From: Serratia marcescens
GTDB lineage: Bacteria > Pseudomonadota > Gammaproteobacteria > Enterobacterales > Enterobacteriaceae
Direction of reading: 5' to 3'
Assembly (NCBI GenBank): GCA_015548865.1
Contig: JADMXW010000006.1
Span: 124,001-188,000 of the forward strand
Length of the DNA: 64,000 bases
Part shown: positions 19,841-30,202 of the stretch, piece after piece
Layout: each line of letters opens with the position of its first letter
Position numbering within the stretch: position 1 is the stretch's first letter
Program-made: the position numbers and the translations under genes
The notes under the pieces: model-generated
The model's input: the letters and a program-made list of their open reading frames with translations, nothing else
What the model was told of the DNA's origin: nothing
Database searches by the model: none

Positions 19841-20737
19841 GTGTCCGAACGTTCCGTTGCTTTGTCTCCCTATCCGCTGTTCGATTTGCACAGCCACACA
19901 ACAGCGTCGGACGGTGAACTGACACCAGGCTGTCTGGTGCAACGCGCAGTGGAGATGCGTGTCGGCGTTCTGGCCATTACCGATCACGATACTATTGCTG
20001 GGTTATCAGCTGCGCAGGAGACCATAGACGCGTTGAGTCTGCCGTTACGGTTGGTCGCTGGAGTTGAGATTTCCACGTTGTGGGAAAACCATGAAATCCA
20101 TATCGTCGGTTTAGGCATCGATCCCGCCCATGCAGCCCTCACACAGTTGCTGGAACAGCAAAAGCATCGTCGCTGGCAGCGTGCGCAGGCCATCGGTGAA
20201 CGGCTGGAAAAAGCACGTATTCCGGGCGCACTGGAAGCGGCACAGCGTTTGGCTGCGGGCGGTGAAATCACCCGCGGTCATTTTGCCCGCTTTCTGGTGG
20301 AGCAGGGCAAAGCCAGTAACGTGGGGCAGGTATTTAAATCCTATCTGGCAAAAGGGAAAACCGGATACGTCCCGCCGCAGTGGTGTACAATAGCAGAAGC
20401 CGTTGATGTTATTCATCATGCGGGCGGAGTGGCGGTATTGGCGCATCCAGGGCGGTATGATTTGTCGCCCAAATGGCTAAAGCGTTTGCTGGCCTGTTTT
20501 GTGGCGGCAAAAGGGGAGGCGATGGAAGTGGCCCAGTGCCAACAAGCGCCAGATGAGCGAACCCAATTGGCGCGCTATGCGCAGGATTTTCAACTCTACG
20601 CTTCGCAGGGTTCAGATTTTCATCGCCCTTGCGCCTGGATTGAACTGGGCCGTAAGCTCTGGTTACCTGGCGGTGTAACGCCGGTGTGGCAACATCCTGT
20701 GTTGGCTACGGTGGACGGTGAGTGCCCTCTATCGTAG
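19841..20737 (+). CDS. rnm: RNase AM / YciV, PHP-domain 5'-3' exonuclease
   Basis: PHP-fold metal-dependent phosphoesterase, 298 residues, equivalent to E. coli YciV (RNase AM), which matures the 5' ends of rRNAs and acts on 3',5'-bisphosphonucleotides. Metal ligands are visible in FDLHSHTTASDG, ITDHDT, GVEIST, HIVGLGID, LAHPGRY and GSDFHRP. I prefer the GTG at 19841 (preceded by TAGGTG) because the start then matches the family; an in-frame GTG at 19817 is also possible. Divergent from trpL, as in E. coli, and followed 60 bases later by yciO. Confidence 0.94.
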   Translation: MSERSVALSPYPLFDLHSHTTASDGELTPGCLVQRAVEMRVGVLAITDHDTIAGLSAAQETIDALSLPLRLVAGVEISTLWENHEIHIVGLGIDPAHAALTQLLEQQKHRRWQRAQAIGERLEKARIPGALEAAQRLAAGGEITRGHFARFLVEQGKASNVGQVFKSYLAKGKTGYVPPQWCTIAEAVDVIHHAGGVAVLAHPGRYDLSPKWLKRLLACFVAAKGEAMEVAQCQQAPDERTQLARYAQDFQLYASQGSDFHRPCAWIELGRKLWLPGGVTPVWQHPVLATVDGECPLS

Positions 20738-20797
20738 CGTCGCTGTAGTGCAATGGATGCGACGAACGGCGCTAAATTCGATGTTTGAGGAAGTATC

Positions 20798-21418
20798 ATG
20801 AGTCAATTTTTTTATATTCACCCACAAAACCCGCAGCCGCGATTGATTAATCAATCGGTGGATGTCTTGCGTAAAGGTGGCGTATTGGTATACCCCACCG
20901 ATTCCGGTTATGCTTTGGGGTGTATGTTGGGCGAAAAGAACGCCATGGAGCGTATCTGCCGCATTCGCCACCTGGACAGTAACCACAATTTCACCATTGT
21001 GTGCCGCGATCTTTCCGAAATATCTACCTATGCCTATGTGGATAATGCAGCATTTCGGCTTATTAAAAACAACACGCCCGGAAACTACACCTTTATTTTA
21101 AAAGCGACTAAAGATGTACCCCGTCGTTTGATGAGTGAAAAGCGGAAAACCATCGGCCTGCGTGTGCCTTCGAACGCGATTGCACTGGCACTACTGGAAG
21201 CATTGAATGAACCGCTTATGTCGACAACATTGATGTTGCCAGGCAATGATTTTGCGGAATCCGATCCGGAAGAGATTCAGGAACACTTGGGTAAACTGGT
21301 GGATTTGATTATTCATGGCGGTTCTCTTGGACAAAAACCCACAACGGTTATCGACCTGACGGATGCTTCGCCGGTTGTAGTGCGCGAAGGCACCGGTGAT
21401 ATCTCCCCGTTTCAGTAA
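20798..21418 (+). CDS. yciO: YciO, YrdC/Sua5-like nucleotide-binding protein
   Basis: A 206-residue paralogue of the threonylcarbamoyl-AMP synthase TsaC, the same length as E. coli YciO. The core GGVLVYPTDSGYALGCML and RIRHLDSNHNFTIVCRDLSE are visible. Its role in tRNA modification is uncertain because YciO does not fully replace TsaC. GAGGAA stands 7 bases before the ATG. Probably co-transcribed with rnm. Confidence 0.95.
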   Translation: MSQFFYIHPQNPQPRLINQSVDVLRKGGVLVYPTDSGYALGCMLGEKNAMERICRIRHLDSNHNFTIVCRDLSEISTYAYVDNAAFRLIKNNTPGNYTFILKATKDVPRRLMSEKRKTIGLRVPSNAIALALLEALNEPLMSTTLMLPGNDFAESDPEEIQEHLGKLVDLIIHGGSLGQKPTTVIDLTDASPVVVREGTGDISPFQ

Positions 21419-21462
21419 GCGCTCTGTGTGCAATTGGGCAGGTTAACATACCTGCCTTGTTA

Positions 21463-22308
21463 TCAAGCATCGGGGGCCGAAAGTGGGTGACGCAGCGTAA
21501 ATTGTTTAATGGGATGCTGCTCCCATCCAGCGTGTAAAAACAACGTTGTCAACGCCTGTGGTATTGCTACGGGGGTGGAAATTCCCTTGCAGTGCTCTGC
21601 CAGCTTTTGTAACAAGCGTAGTGCATGACCTTGTCGCCTGGCTTCAGGGGGGACATAAAGTGCGCGGAGCTGGGGAGTTGAAAATGCGGTGGCAACAATC
21701 GCACAGGCATGATTTTCTAAACGGTATCCTTGCGCGGGCAATGCGGCAGTGCCTAGGGGGTCTATCATCCAAGGTAATGCCATATCAGGTTGTGCCATCA
21801 TCGTACTGATAATGGTTATGGGATCACAGAGAGTTAATCGCGTTGACTGCGTTGACGTCTCACCTGATTCGGGGGCTATAAATCCGTACACGGTGTCCTG
21901 ACGTAGAAATCCCATCCCCTCATACAAGGCAATCCCCGCCGCATTGCTGGTAATCACCTCTAGCCACATCGCGCTATCTCCCCGATGACGTGCCTCACGA
22001 ATCAATTGCCCTAACATCGCTTTTCCCAGCCCTCCACGCCGCCAGCGAGGGTGAATGGCAAACGCGGCTAAACGGCTACGCGAGCCTCGTCGCACCATAA
22101 TTGCCAGTGCGACAGGGCTGTTATTCGCACTCCATATACGGCTCTCTGTCAGAGATAGTCCCTCGGCGTTAAAGCGAGTGGCAAAGGTGGGGCCGTCGAG
22201 CGTAAAAGGAATGACATAGTCAGTGAAGCATTCGGTCAGTATGGCTGCGAGCTGATGGCTGTCATAGTGTGTAGCATCGTGGCAAATCAGTGGTGAAACG
22301 GCTGTCAT
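21463..22308 (-). CDS. GNAT-family N-acetyltransferase
   Basis: A 281-residue protein with an N-terminal GNAT domain; the acetyl-CoA loop is seen as HPRWRRGGLGKAMLGQLI (about residues 86-103), followed by WLEVITSNAAGIALYEGMGF. The C-terminal half shows a second, weaker GNAT-like pattern (LYVPPEARRQGHALRLLQKL), so this may be a tandem-GNAT protein. Substrate unknown. It lies between yciO and rluB, where E. coli has yciQ. Confidence 0.85.
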   Translation of the reverse strand: MTAVSPLICHDATHYDSHQLAAILTECFTDYVIPFTLDGPTFATRFNAEGLSLTESRIWSANNSPVALAIMVRRGSRSRLAAFAIHPRWRRGGLGKAMLGQLIREARHRGDSAMWLEVITSNAAGIALYEGMGFLRQDTVYGFIAPESGETSTQSTRLTLCDPITIISTMMAQPDMALPWMIDPLGTAALPAQGYRLENHACAIVATAFSTPQLRALYVPPEARRQGHALRLLQKLAEHCKGISTPVAIPQALTTLFLHAGWEQHPIKQFTLRHPLSAPDA

Positions 22309-22614
22309 GGGTATTTTAACCTGTTGTACAAACGCGCTCTGTTCTTGGCGTGCTTGCCTCGCGTTAACGGTTCCTTGGGAAGAGAATTATCGGCTGATAT
22401 ACATCTGCGTTCAAACTTGATGCGCTATTTAGCCTAAAATTCATGTAGAATGATCGGCCACTCGCGGTATTGGTACGGCGATGTGGTCATCGATAGAGAG
22501 AAACATGTTCTGTGTTCTCTATCAAACAGATATTCATCAGTGAGTTATGCGTTAGTTGGCGTTGACTCATTGTTTTATCCGACGCCTGTGAAGGCGACAC
22601 TCTGAGGCTGCTCA
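22309..22614. promoter_or_regulatory. Intergenic region and 5' leader of rluB
   Basis: Divergent promoter region for the acetyltransferase and rluB. GATAGAGA (22492-22499) and TCTCTATC (22516-22523) form an 8-bp stem with a 16-base loop about 90 bases before the rluB start, so the message may have a structured leader. No small gene is evident. Confidence 0.45.
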
Positions 22615-23487
22615 ATGAGCGAGAAGTTACAAAAAGTGCTGGCGCGCGCTGGCCACGGCTCACGCCGCGAGATTGAAGGTATTATCCAGGCAGGCCGTGT
22701 GAGCGTGGACGGTAAGATTGCTACGCTGGGCGATCGTGTCGAAGTGACTAAAGCAACCCGAATTCGTATTGATGGTCATGTCGTGTCTGTTAAAGAGACG
22801 GAAGAGGCGGTCTGTCGGGTACTTATCTACTATAAACCTGAAGGTGAACTTTGTACCCGGAGCGATCCCGATGGGCGTCCTACCGTGTTCGATCGCTTGC
22901 CGAAAATGCGTGGTTCGCGTTGGGTGGCGGTCGGGCGTCTGGATGTGAACACATCCGGCCTGTTGCTCTTTACCACTGATGGTGAGCTGGCTAATCGCTT
23001 AATGCATCCCAGCCATGAAGTGGAACGTGAATATGCGGTGCGAGTGTTTGGTGAAGTGGATGAGGACAAGCTCAAACTGCTGACCAAAGGCGTTCAGCTT
23101 GATGATGGTCCCGCGTCGTTTTGCACACTGCGCTTTAGCGGCGGTGAAGGTTTAAATCAGTGGTATAACGTTACGCTGACGGAAGGCCGTAACCGTGAAG
23201 TGCGTCGTCTGTGGGAAGCGGTGGGTGTTCAGGTGAGCCGCCTGATTCGTGTCCGCTATGGCGATATTCCATTGCCGAAAGGGCTGCCTCGCGGCGGCTG
23301 GACGGAAATGCCGCTTGAACAGATTAACTATTTGCGCGAGTTGGTGCAGTTGCCTGCGGAAACCACCAGCAAACTGCCGGTTGAACGCGAGCGCCGTCGG
23401 GTTAAAGCGAATCAAATTCGTCGTGCGGTAAAACGTCACGGTCAGGCCGGTCCGGCTCGGCGCAGTACGCCTAAACGTAACGGTTAA
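22615..23487 (+). CDS. rluB: 23S rRNA pseudouridine(2605) synthase
   Basis: Isomerises U2605 of 23S rRNA. The 290-residue protein has an N-terminal S4 RNA-binding domain (about 1-60, [20 protein letters not shown]) and a RsuA-type catalytic domain with the active Asp in [11 protein letters not shown], plus [21 protein letters not shown] basic tail (RRSTPKRNG) ends the protein. TGAGG stands 8 bases before the ATG. Confidence 0.97.
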   Translation: MSEKLQKVLARAGHGSRREIEGIIQAGRVSVDGKIATLGDRVEVTKATRIRIDGHVVSVKETEEAVCRVLIYYKPEGELCTRSDPDGRPTVFDRLPKMRGSRWVAVGRLDVNTSGLLLFTTDGELANRLMHPSHEVEREYAVRVFGEVDEDKLKLLTKGVQLDDGPASFCTLRFSGGEGLNQWYNVTLTEGRNREVRRLWEAVGVQVSRLIRVRYGDIPLPKGLPRGGWTEMPLEQINYLRELVQLPAETTSKLPVERERRRVKANQIRRAVKRHGQAGPARRSTPKRNG

Positions 23488-23544
23488 GTTGCCCCGTTCT
23501 GACTTTCAGGGCCTTCTTCGTCATCTTTTAACTCAATTCATTTC

Positions 23545-23576
23545 ATCCTCGTGCAGACAAACATCTGCACGAGGAT
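23545..23576. terminator. Strong hairpin between rluB and btuR
   Basis: A perfect 13-bp stem, ATCCTCGTGCAGA / TCTGCACGAGGAT, with a 6-base loop, 57 bases after the rluB stop. The downstream sequence GCGTTGTTTCTT is only moderately T-rich. Likely terminator of rluB. Confidence 0.7.
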
Positions 23577-23725
23577 GCGTTGTTTCTTGCTTATTCATGA
23601 ATACCCCGCCAACAGTTCAGTACCACGGCTCAAAACCGTACTTGTTGTGGTGATATCACTTTTATTTTTCTGCAGGATAATGGCGTATAGCGTGGGGCGG
23701 CAATGACTATGTCATGTTCTCCTTC

Positions 23726-24316
23726 TCACCAGTCTATACCTTGCTGGGCCTTGAGTCCCGCATCAAACGCGTGTTTTACCGGTCGCATTTCCGTTACGGT
23801 ATCCGCCAGTTCTAACAGATCGCGATGACAACCGCGGCCGGTAATAATCACACTTTGATGTGCTGGACGCTGTCGCAGTGCCGTCAGCACATCTTCCAGC
23901 GCCAGATAGTCGTAGCTCACCATATACGTCAGTTCATCCAGAATCACCAGATCAAGGGTATCCTCGGCCAACATGCGTTTGCCATGTTGCCAAACGGCCT
24001 GTGCTGCAGCGGTGTCACTGTCACGATCTTGCGTATCCCAGGTAAACCCGGTGGCCATTACCTGAAACTCCACGCCGTGTTCGGCGAGCAAATTACGCTC
24101 CCCGTTGGGCCATTCACCCTTGATGAATTGAATCACACCGACGCGCAAACCATGGCCTACCGCACGAGTCGCTGTGCCGAAAGCTGCCGTGGTTTTACCT
24201 TTACCGTTGCCGGTGAAAACCATAACGATACCGCGTACTTCATTGGCCGCAGCAATGCGCTCATCCACCCGTTCTTTCAGTTTTTGCTGACGCTGTTTAT
24301 GGCGTTCATTGTCCAT
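23726..24316 (-). CDS. btuR: Cob(I)yrinic acid a,c-diamide adenosyltransferase
   Basis: Adenosylates corrinoids using ATP, giving the coenzyme form of cobalamin. The 196-residue protein has the P-loop FTGNGKGKTTAAFG, then IQFIKGEWPNGE and ILDELTYMV typical of the CobO/BtuR/CobA type. The start lies 12 bases after the yciK stop, so the two form one operon as in E. coli. Confidence 0.97.
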   Translation of the reverse strand: MDNERHKQRQQKLKERVDERIAAANEVRGIVMVFTGNGKGKTTAAFGTATRAVGHGLRVGVIQFIKGEWPNGERNLLAEHGVEFQVMATGFTWDTQDRDSDTAAAQAVWQHGKRMLAEDTLDLVILDELTYMVSYDYLALEDVLTALRQRPAHQSVIITGRGCHRDLLELADTVTEMRPVKHAFDAGLKAQQGIDW

Positions 24317-24328
24317 TGTCAGTACCTA

Positions 24329-25090
24329 TCATGTTGCCGGGCCGGGTTTTCTTCCTGGCTGAGCATCAAAACTCATGCCTGTTTTGCGTTTGCTGTCATC
24401 GCCCATTAAATAAAGGTAGAGCGGCATTATATCAGCCGGGGTTTTGAGCCGTTGGGGATCTTCTTCTGGGAATGCGTTTGCGCGCATCGCGGTGCGCGTA
24501 CCGCCGGGATTGATGCAGTTGACCCGCAAATGCTGGTTGCGATACTCATCGGCCAATACCTGCATGAGTCCTTCGGTAGCAAATTTGGAAACGGAATAAG
24601 CTCCCCATTCGGCGCGCCCTATGCGCCCCACGCTGGAACTGGTGAACACCAACGAAGGGCTAGTGGCTTTCAACAGCAGGGGTAACAGTGCCTGAGTGAG
24701 CATAAATGTTGCGTTAACATTGACTTGCATCACTTGGTGCCAGGTTGTCGGATTTTGCCCCGTAATTGGCGCGATATCCCCAAGCAGTCCTGCATTGTGA
24801 AGCACACCATCGAGATGGGGTATCTGTTTTTCTAGATTGGCGGCCAATACCGCGCACTCTTGGTCAGTCACTGTCAATAAATCACAGGGTACAACCAGTG
24901 ATTGCGTACCCGTTTCCTGCAGAATTTCAGCCTGAACATCATGTAATTTATGTTCGGTGCGTCCCAGCAGGATAAGCCTGGCACCGTAGCGCGCGTAGGT
25001 AAGGGCAGCTTCGCGCCCGATGCCATCGCCCGCGCCGGTAACCAGAATAAGGCGGTGTTTGAGAAGGTCATTCATGGGTTGATAATGCAC
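24329..25090 (-). CDS. yciK: YciK, short-chain dehydrogenase/reductase
   Basis: A 253-residue Rossmann-fold oxidoreductase. The NAD(P) loop is TGAGDGIGREAA, followed by LHNAGLLGD, the catalytic Ser in FTSSSVGRIGRAEWGAYSVSK with YxxxK, and the conserved end KTGMSFDAQPGRKPG. Substrate unknown. I chose the GTG at 25090 (coding HYQP... next) because the E. coli protein begins MHYQP and GAGGA stands 8 bases upstream. Operon with btuR. Confidence 0.95.
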   Translation of the reverse strand: MHYQPMNDLLKHRLILVTGAGDGIGREAALTYARYGARLILLGRTEHKLHDVQAEILQETGTQSLVVPCDLLTVTDQECAVLAANLEKQIPHLDGVLHNAGLLGDIAPITGQNPTTWHQVMQVNVNATFMLTQALLPLLLKATSPSLVFTSSSVGRIGRAEWGAYSVSKFATEGLMQVLADEYRNQHLRVNCINPGGTRTAMRANAFPEEDPQRLKTPADIMPLYLYLMGDDSKRKTGMSFDAQPGRKPGPAT

Positions 25091-25406
25091 GGTGCTTTCC
25101 TCTTCACGCCGCAAACAATAAGACGTAACGGCAGTTATGCCTCAATGTGCCAGCTATTTCAATGCGCGCTGGGCGCATTCTTACGCCTCTGCGGTAAAAA
25201 ACAGCAACAGGTATAAAAAAACCATGAATAACATCGCCATATTTAATGCCATACGTTAGGCTGTCTTTTTGCTTTTTCCCCGGTTTAATGAAAAACCGTG
25301 GAGTGGCGTAAAGCGCGCGGTATGATGGTGTTGTGTGTCGCAGGCAACTGCGCAGGTTAACATCGGCGGCGTCATGATATGACTCAGTAAACGAGGGACG
25401 TTATTT
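25091..25406. promoter_or_regulatory. Intergenic region between yciK and sohB
   Basis: Divergent promoter region of about 316 bases. I see A-rich and T-rich tracts around 25190-25270 but no clear operator, RNA gene or conserved small frame. Confidence 0.4.
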
Positions 25407-26453
25407 GTGGAATTGCTTTCTCAGTACGGCTTATTTTTAGCAAAAGTAGTCACGATTGTGCTGGCCATTGGTGCACTGGTCGTGTTGTCCATTGGCGTAA
25501 CGCAACGAAAACGCCCGCGCAAAGGGGAGTTACAGGTGATAAACCTGGGCGAACAATATCGCGAAATGCAAAATGAAATGCGTGACACCTGCATGAGTGA
25601 TACAGAACGTAAGCTGGTCGCGAAGCGCAAGAAAAAAGAGGATAAGGCTACCGCTAAAGAAGAAAAACTGCGCGCTAAACGCGGCGATGAGAAAGTGGTA
25701 AAACCACGTCTTTACGTGTTGGATTTTAACGGCAGTATGGATGCAGGCGAAGTCAGTGCGCTACGTGAAGAGGTCTCTGCCGTGCTGGCAGTGGCAACGC
25801 CTCAAGATGAGGTGTTGCTGCGGCTGGAAAGCCCCGGCGGTGTGGTTCACGGTTATGGACTGGCCGCCTCTCAGTTACAGCGTTTGCGCGATGGCGGCAT
25901 TCGGTTGACCGTTGCGGTAGATAAAGTCGCTGCCAGCGGAGGATATATGATGGCGTGCGTCGCCGATCGTATCGTAGCAGCTCCGTTTGCCATCATTGGT
26001 TCCATTGGCGTAGTCGCACAAATTCCTAACTTCAACCGATTGCTGAAAAACAACGATATCGATGTCGAGTTGCATACTGCCGGAGAGTACAAACGTACGT
26101 TGACGCTGTTTGGCGAGAACACGGAGCAAGGGCGTGAAAAATTTCGCGAAGAACTGAACGTGACCCATGGCCTGTTTAAACAGTTTGTTAAAGAGATGCG
26201 CCCGACGTTGGACATTGATAAAACAGCAACGGGTGAACACTGGTTTGGCACCCAGGCCCAAACGTTAGGTCTAGTGGATGATATTGGTACCAGCGACGAT
26301 TTGCTTATTCGTGAGATTGCCACGCATGAAGTGCTTAGCGTGCGTTATACGCGCCGTAAGCGTCTGTTGGACAAACTCATGGGCAATGCGGGAGAGTCTG
26401 CAGAACGCTTGCTGCTGCGTTGGTGGCAGCGGGGCAGCCATCCATTCGTTTAA
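25407..26453 (+). CDS. sohB: SohB, S49-family inner-membrane peptidase
   Basis: Membrane-anchored protease related to SppA, 348 residues as in E. coli. A membrane segment (about 8-30) is followed by a basic linker, then the S49 domain with LLRLESPGGVVHGYGLAASQL, the nucleophile Ser in AASGGYMMAC, and the Lys in HTAGEYKRTLT. Translation starts at a GTG (25407), preceded by GAGGG; E. coli SohB begins with the same MELLS sequence. The protein may remove signal-peptide remnants or act in quality control. Confidence 0.95.
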   Translation: MELLSQYGLFLAKVVTIVLAIGALVVLSIGVTQRKRPRKGELQVINLGEQYREMQNEMRDTCMSDTERKLVAKRKKKEDKATAKEEKLRAKRGDEKVVKPRLYVLDFNGSMDAGEVSALREEVSAVLAVATPQDEVLLRLESPGGVVHGYGLAASQLQRLRDGGIRLTVAVDKVAASGGYMMACVADRIVAAPFAIIGSIGVVAQIPNFNRLLKNNDIDVELHTAGEYKRTLTLFGENTEQGREKFREELNVTHGLFKQFVKEMRPTLDIDKTATGEHWFGTQAQTLGLVDDIGTSDDLLIREIATHEVLSVRYTRRKRLLDKLMGNAGESAERLLLRWWQRGSHPFV

Positions 26454-26640
26454 TGCACTTACCCCAGTGTGCGGCGTGAAAAGCCGCACACTAGAATGTC
26501 TTTCCCAGGACAATATATTTCCTTGCCATTTTAGCGCTGAACAGCGCTCGTGCTTCCCATACCCTACGTACTTGTTCCGGTCTTTGAACGCTGTTTGTGG
26601 CTAAACTGGCAGCGGCATTTATGCTTATTGTGGCAAGCGC

Positions 26641-26925
26641 TTAATCTACCAGTACGTATTTTTCCGACAGTTCATGAGCCAAATATTTAAACATGTTAAA
26701 CACTGCCGTGGTTTTTAATGTCGGCAGGCCGTTCTCATCCAGAAAGTAGTCCCCTTTAAAGACCAACACGCCGTTTTTCTGACTAACATCCGTGGCAATC
26801 ATGCCGTGCAGATAGTCATCATGGCTTTCAATCAGGCGATTAGCCTCTTCAAGCAAGGTATGACGATCGATGGTTTTTTTCTCTGTGGTGCTTTTCTCTG
26901 AGGTCGTAGTCACGTTGTCTGACAT
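26641..26925 (-). CDS. yciN: YciN family protein (DUF2498)
   Basis: A 94-residue cytoplasmic protein with the family core [18 protein letters not shown] and [17 protein letters not shown], as in E. coli YciN. The N-terminal 15 or so residues (Thr/Ser/Lys-rich) are an extension relative to E. coli. TAGGAG stands before the ATG. Function unknown. Convergent with sohB, divergent from topA. Confidence 0.93.
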   Translation of the reverse strand: MSDNVTTTSEKSTTEKKTIDRHTLLEEANRLIESHDDYLHGMIATDVSQKNGVLVFKGDYFLDENGLPTLKTTAVFNMFKYLAHELSEKYVLVD

Positions 26926-27438
26926 GGTGTTACTCCTATAAAACCAATAGGCGTATTCTAACGCCTGCCTGACGGTATTCGCTTGTGCTTTTTTGCGATT
27001 CTTGCCCTGAGCGTATGAAAAACAGGTTGATAAGGAAAGGTAATTTTTCTGAAGCTCGCCCCCAATTTTGCCGATAGTGGTTACCAGCAGGGGTTGGCGA
27101 AAACAGGGTTTCCATGCTAATTAGGTTGCGTGGCGATATTTATCAGGTAGAGTGTGGGATTTTGTATCGTTAAGCGGAAAAAATTCTTTACGGTGTCGCA
27201 CAAGCGTTTGCGGCATCGCGGGCAGTTAACCGTCATCACAGCAAAAAAGCGTGGATGGTCATGTGGTTATAAAATGGTTTATCGACTGTTACGTAATCTT
27301 GAAACTCCACACGGTGAAGCTGGAAATACGCGTACAGATGTAGCGGTAAAGAAGAAATGACGTATATGCCCCTTGAAAAAGGGACCAGACGCCCTCAAAA
27401 ACACGTTAATTTGAAGCATTCGGTAGGTAACAATACAT
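26926..27438. promoter_or_regulatory. Long promoter region of topA
   Basis: About 510 bases between divergent yciN and topA. In E. coli this interval carries several topA promoters that respond to supercoiling. Here TTATAAAAT at about 27266 and several AT-rich tracts are candidate -10 sites. A 68-codon open frame at 27154-27360 has no recognisable homology and is not called. Confidence 0.5.
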
Positions 27439-30030
27439 ATGGGTAAAGCTCTCGTCATAGTTGAGTCCCCGGCCAAAGCCAAAACAATCAACAAATATCT
27501 GGGCAATGACTACGTGGTGAAATCGAGCGTCGGTCATGTGCGTGATTTGCCGACCAGTGGTTCTGCTGCGGCGAAGAAGAGTGCTGAGCCAGGTAAAACC
27601 AAAAAAACAGGTAAAAAAGATGAGCGCACTGCGCTGGTCAATCGTATGGGGGTAGATCCTTACCACGGCTGGAAAGCTGATTACGAGATTTTGCCCGGTA
27701 AAGAGAAAGTCGTCTCTGAACTGAAAACGCTGGCGGCCAATGCTGACCATGTCTATCTCGCAACCGACCTTGACCGCGAAGGGGAAGCCATTGCTTGGCA
27801 CCTGCGGGAAATTATTGGTGGTGATGAAGGGCGTTTCAGCCGTGTGGTATTTAACGAAATCACTAAAAATGCCATCAAACAGGCGTTTGAAAAGCCAGAT
27901 AAATTAAATATCGACAGGGTGAATGCGCAGCAGGCACGGCGGTTTATGGACCGCGTCGTGGGCTATATGGTCTCTCCGCTTTTGTGGAAAAAAATAGCTC
28001 GAGGTCTCTCTGCGGGTCGCGTGCAGTCCGTCGCCGTGCGTCTGGTGGTGGAACGCGAGCGTGAAATTAAAGCGTTTATCCCAGAAGAATATTGGGAACT
28101 GCATGCCGATTTACTGGCACAACGTGCTCCACTGCAAATGCAGGTAACGCATTTTGATGGCAAGCCGTTCAAGCCCGTTAATAAAGCGCAAACCGCCGCT
28201 GCTGTTAGCGTGCTGGAAAATGCGCGCTATGTCGTCGCAGAGCGTGAAGACAAGCCTACCAGCAGTAAACCCGGCGCGCCTTTCATTACTTCTACGTTGC
28301 AACAAGCGGCAAGCACACGGTTAGGGTTTGGCGTTAAAAAGACCATGATGATGGCGCAGCGTCTGTATGAAGCGGGCTACATCACCTATATGCGTACTGA
28401 CTCCACCAATTTGAGTCAGGATGCGCTAAGCATGGCGCGTGATTACATTAGTGCCAGCTTTGGTAAAGATTACCTGCCTGAGAGCGCTAATCTCTACAGC
28501 AGTAAAGAAAACTCGCAGGAAGCGCATGAAGCCATCCGCCCCTCAGATGTCGCCGTTCTGGCCGATACCCTGAAAGATATGGAAGCTGATGCACAGAAGC
28601 TTTATCAACTGATCTGGCGTCAGTTTGTTGCGTGCCAAATGACACCGGCCAAATATGACTCTACAACGCTGCTGGTGAATGCAGGAGGCTATCAACTGCG
28701 TGCGAAAGGACGAACTCTGCGCTTTGATGGGTGGACCAAAGTGATGCCTGCCTTGCGCAAAGGAGATGAAGACCGCACGCTGCCGATGGCCGCGGTGGGC
28801 GAGGTACTGAATCTGGATAAATTGCTGCCGAGTCAACATTTTACCAAACCACCTGCACGCTATAGCGATGCCTCGTTGGTAAAAGAGTTGGAAAAACGCG
28901 GTATCGGTCGTCCATCCACTTATGCCTCCATTATTTCAACGATTCAAGATCGTGGTTATGTGCGCGTTGAAAACCGTCGCTTCTATGCAGAAAAGATGGG
29001 TGAAATCGTTACCGATCGTTTGGAAGAAAACTTCCGAGAGTTGATGAATTACGATTTTACTGCGCGCATGGAAAGCAGCCTCGACCAGGTTGCCAACAAT
29101 CAGGCGGAATGGAAAAAGGTCTTGGACGAATTTTTTGCCGAATTCAGTCAGCAGTTAGAAAAAGCGGAAATGGATCCACAAGAGGGGGGAATGCGTCCCA
29201 ATGCGATGGTATTGACGACTATCGATTGCCCGACCTGTGGGCGCAAGATGGGGATTCGTACTGCCAGCACGGGGGTGTTCCTCGGCTGTTCTGGTTACGC
29301 ATTGGCGCCAAAAGAACGCTGTAAAACAACCATTAACCTGATTCCTGAAGCCGAAGTGTTAAACGTGCTCGAAGGGGATGAGGCGGAAACCAATGCATTG
29401 CGTGCACGCCGTCGCTGTGGCAAATGCGGCACGGCCATGGACAGCTATCTGATCGACAATCAGCGCAAGTTGCATGTGTGTGGGAATAACCCGGCCTGTG
29501 ATGGCTATGAGATCGAAAACGGTGAATTTCGTATCAAAGGGTACGACGGTCCGGTGGTTGAGTGCGACAAATGTGGCTCAGACATGCACCTGAAAATGGG
29601 GCGTTTCGGTAAATACATGGCCTGTACCAACGAAGCCTGTACCAATACACGTAAGATTTTGCGTAATGGTGAGGTCGCGCCGCCGAAAGAAGATCCGGTT
29701 CCTCTGCCGGAACTGCCGTGTGAAAAATCAGATGCCTATTTTGTTCTGCGTGATGGAGCGGCGGGTGTATTTTTGGCGGCCAACACCTTTCCGAAATCGC
29801 GTGAAACGCGTGCGCCATTGGTGGAAGAGCTGGTGCGGTTCCGCGATCGTTTGCCAGAAAAATTGCGTTATCTGGCCGATGCACCGGTAGCTGATGCTGA
29901 AGGCAACAAGGCTGTGGTTCGGTTTAGCCGTAAGACCAAGCAGCAGTATGTTGCTTCGGAGAAAAACGGTAAAGCGACTGGCTGGTCAGCATTTTATGTT
30001 GATGGCAAATGGACCTCTGAGAAAAAATAA
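27439..30030 (+). CDS. topA: DNA topoisomerase I (omega protein)
   Basis: Type IA topoisomerase that relaxes negative supercoils. 863 residues (E. coli 865). TOPRIM domain at the start ([23 protein letters not shown]), active-site tyrosine at residue 317 in [11 protein letters not shown], and three C-terminal four-cysteine zinc ribbons beginning CPTCGRK, CGKCGTA and CDKCGSD, then the DNA-binding tail. The gene keeps its usual order before cysB. Confidence 0.98.
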   Translation: MGKALVIVESPAKAKTINKYLGNDYVVKSSVGHVRDLPTSGSAAAKKSAEPGKTKKTGKKDERTALVNRMGVDPYHGWKADYEILPGKEKVVSELKTLAANADHVYLATDLDREGEAIAWHLREIIGGDEGRFSRVVFNEITKNAIKQAFEKPDKLNIDRVNAQQARRFMDRVVGYMVSPLLWKKIARGLSAGRVQSVAVRLVVEREREIKAFIPEEYWELHADLLAQRAPLQMQVTHFDGKPFKPVNKAQTAAAVSVLENARYVVAEREDKPTSSKPGAPFITSTLQQAASTRLGFGVKKTMMMAQRLYEAGYITYMRTDSTNLSQDALSMARDYISASFGKDYLPESANLYSSKENSQEAHEAIRPSDVAVLADTLKDMEADAQKLYQLIWRQFVACQMTPAKYDSTTLLVNAGGYQLRAKGRTLRFDGWTKVMPALRKGDEDRTLPMAAVGEVLNLDKLLPSQHFTKPPARYSDASLVKELEKRGIGRPSTYASIISTIQDRGYVRVENRRFYAEKMGEIVTDRLEENFRELMNYDFTARMESSLDQVANNQAEWKKVLDEFFAEFSQQLEKAEMDPQEGGMRPNAMVLTTIDCPTCGRKMGIRTASTGVFLGCSGYALAPKERCKTTINLIPEAEVLNVLEGDEAETNALRARRRCGKCGTAMDSYLIDNQRKLHVCGNNPACDGYEIENGEFRIKGYDGPVVECDKCGSDMHLKMGRFGKYMACTNEACTNTRKILRNGEVAPPKEDPVPLPELPCEKSDAYFVLRDGAAGVFLAANTFPKSRETRAPLVEELVRFRDRLPEKLRYLADAPVADAEGNKAVVRFSRKTKQQYVASEKNGKATGWSAFYVDGKWTSEKK

Positions 30031-30068
30031 TTAGCTGCCAGGTGAATGAAAGCCAACTTCCCCACGCC

Positions 30069-30140
30069 ATTCCCGCGAAAGCGGGAATCCCTTGCAGAAG
30101 AAACGCGTTTATTCTCACAGAAATCCTCGGCTTCCGCCGA
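30069..30140. repeat. Intergenic palindromic repeat pair
   Basis: Two hairpins, an 8-bp stem with GAAA loop and a 5-bp stem with TTCC loop, are separated by about 38 bases. The ATTCCCGC-GCGGGAAT palindrome resembles short intergenic repeats found in many proteobacterial genomes. Confidence 0.5.
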
Positions 30141-30176
30141 AGATGACGAAGCATAAGTGGTGTTGTAAGCCATCTG

Positions 30177-30202
30177 AGCCAGCCTTTTGGGCTGGCTTTT
30201 TT
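30177..30202 (+). terminator. Terminator after topA
   Basis: Stem AGCCAGCC / GGCTGGCT with loop TTTTG, followed by TTTTTGA. A clear intrinsic terminator about 150 bases after the topA stop. Confidence 0.85.

Noticed and set aside
24012-24024. GTGTCACTGTCAC as a fourth matS
   Set aside because: It differs from the consensus at a fixed position (T for A at position 4). Similar one-mismatch sequences occur at 54774-54786 and 60566-60578, so I counted only perfect sites.
27154-27360. 68-codon open frame upstream of topA
   Set aside because: No recognisable homology, basic composition typical of random frames, and it occupies the topA promoter region.
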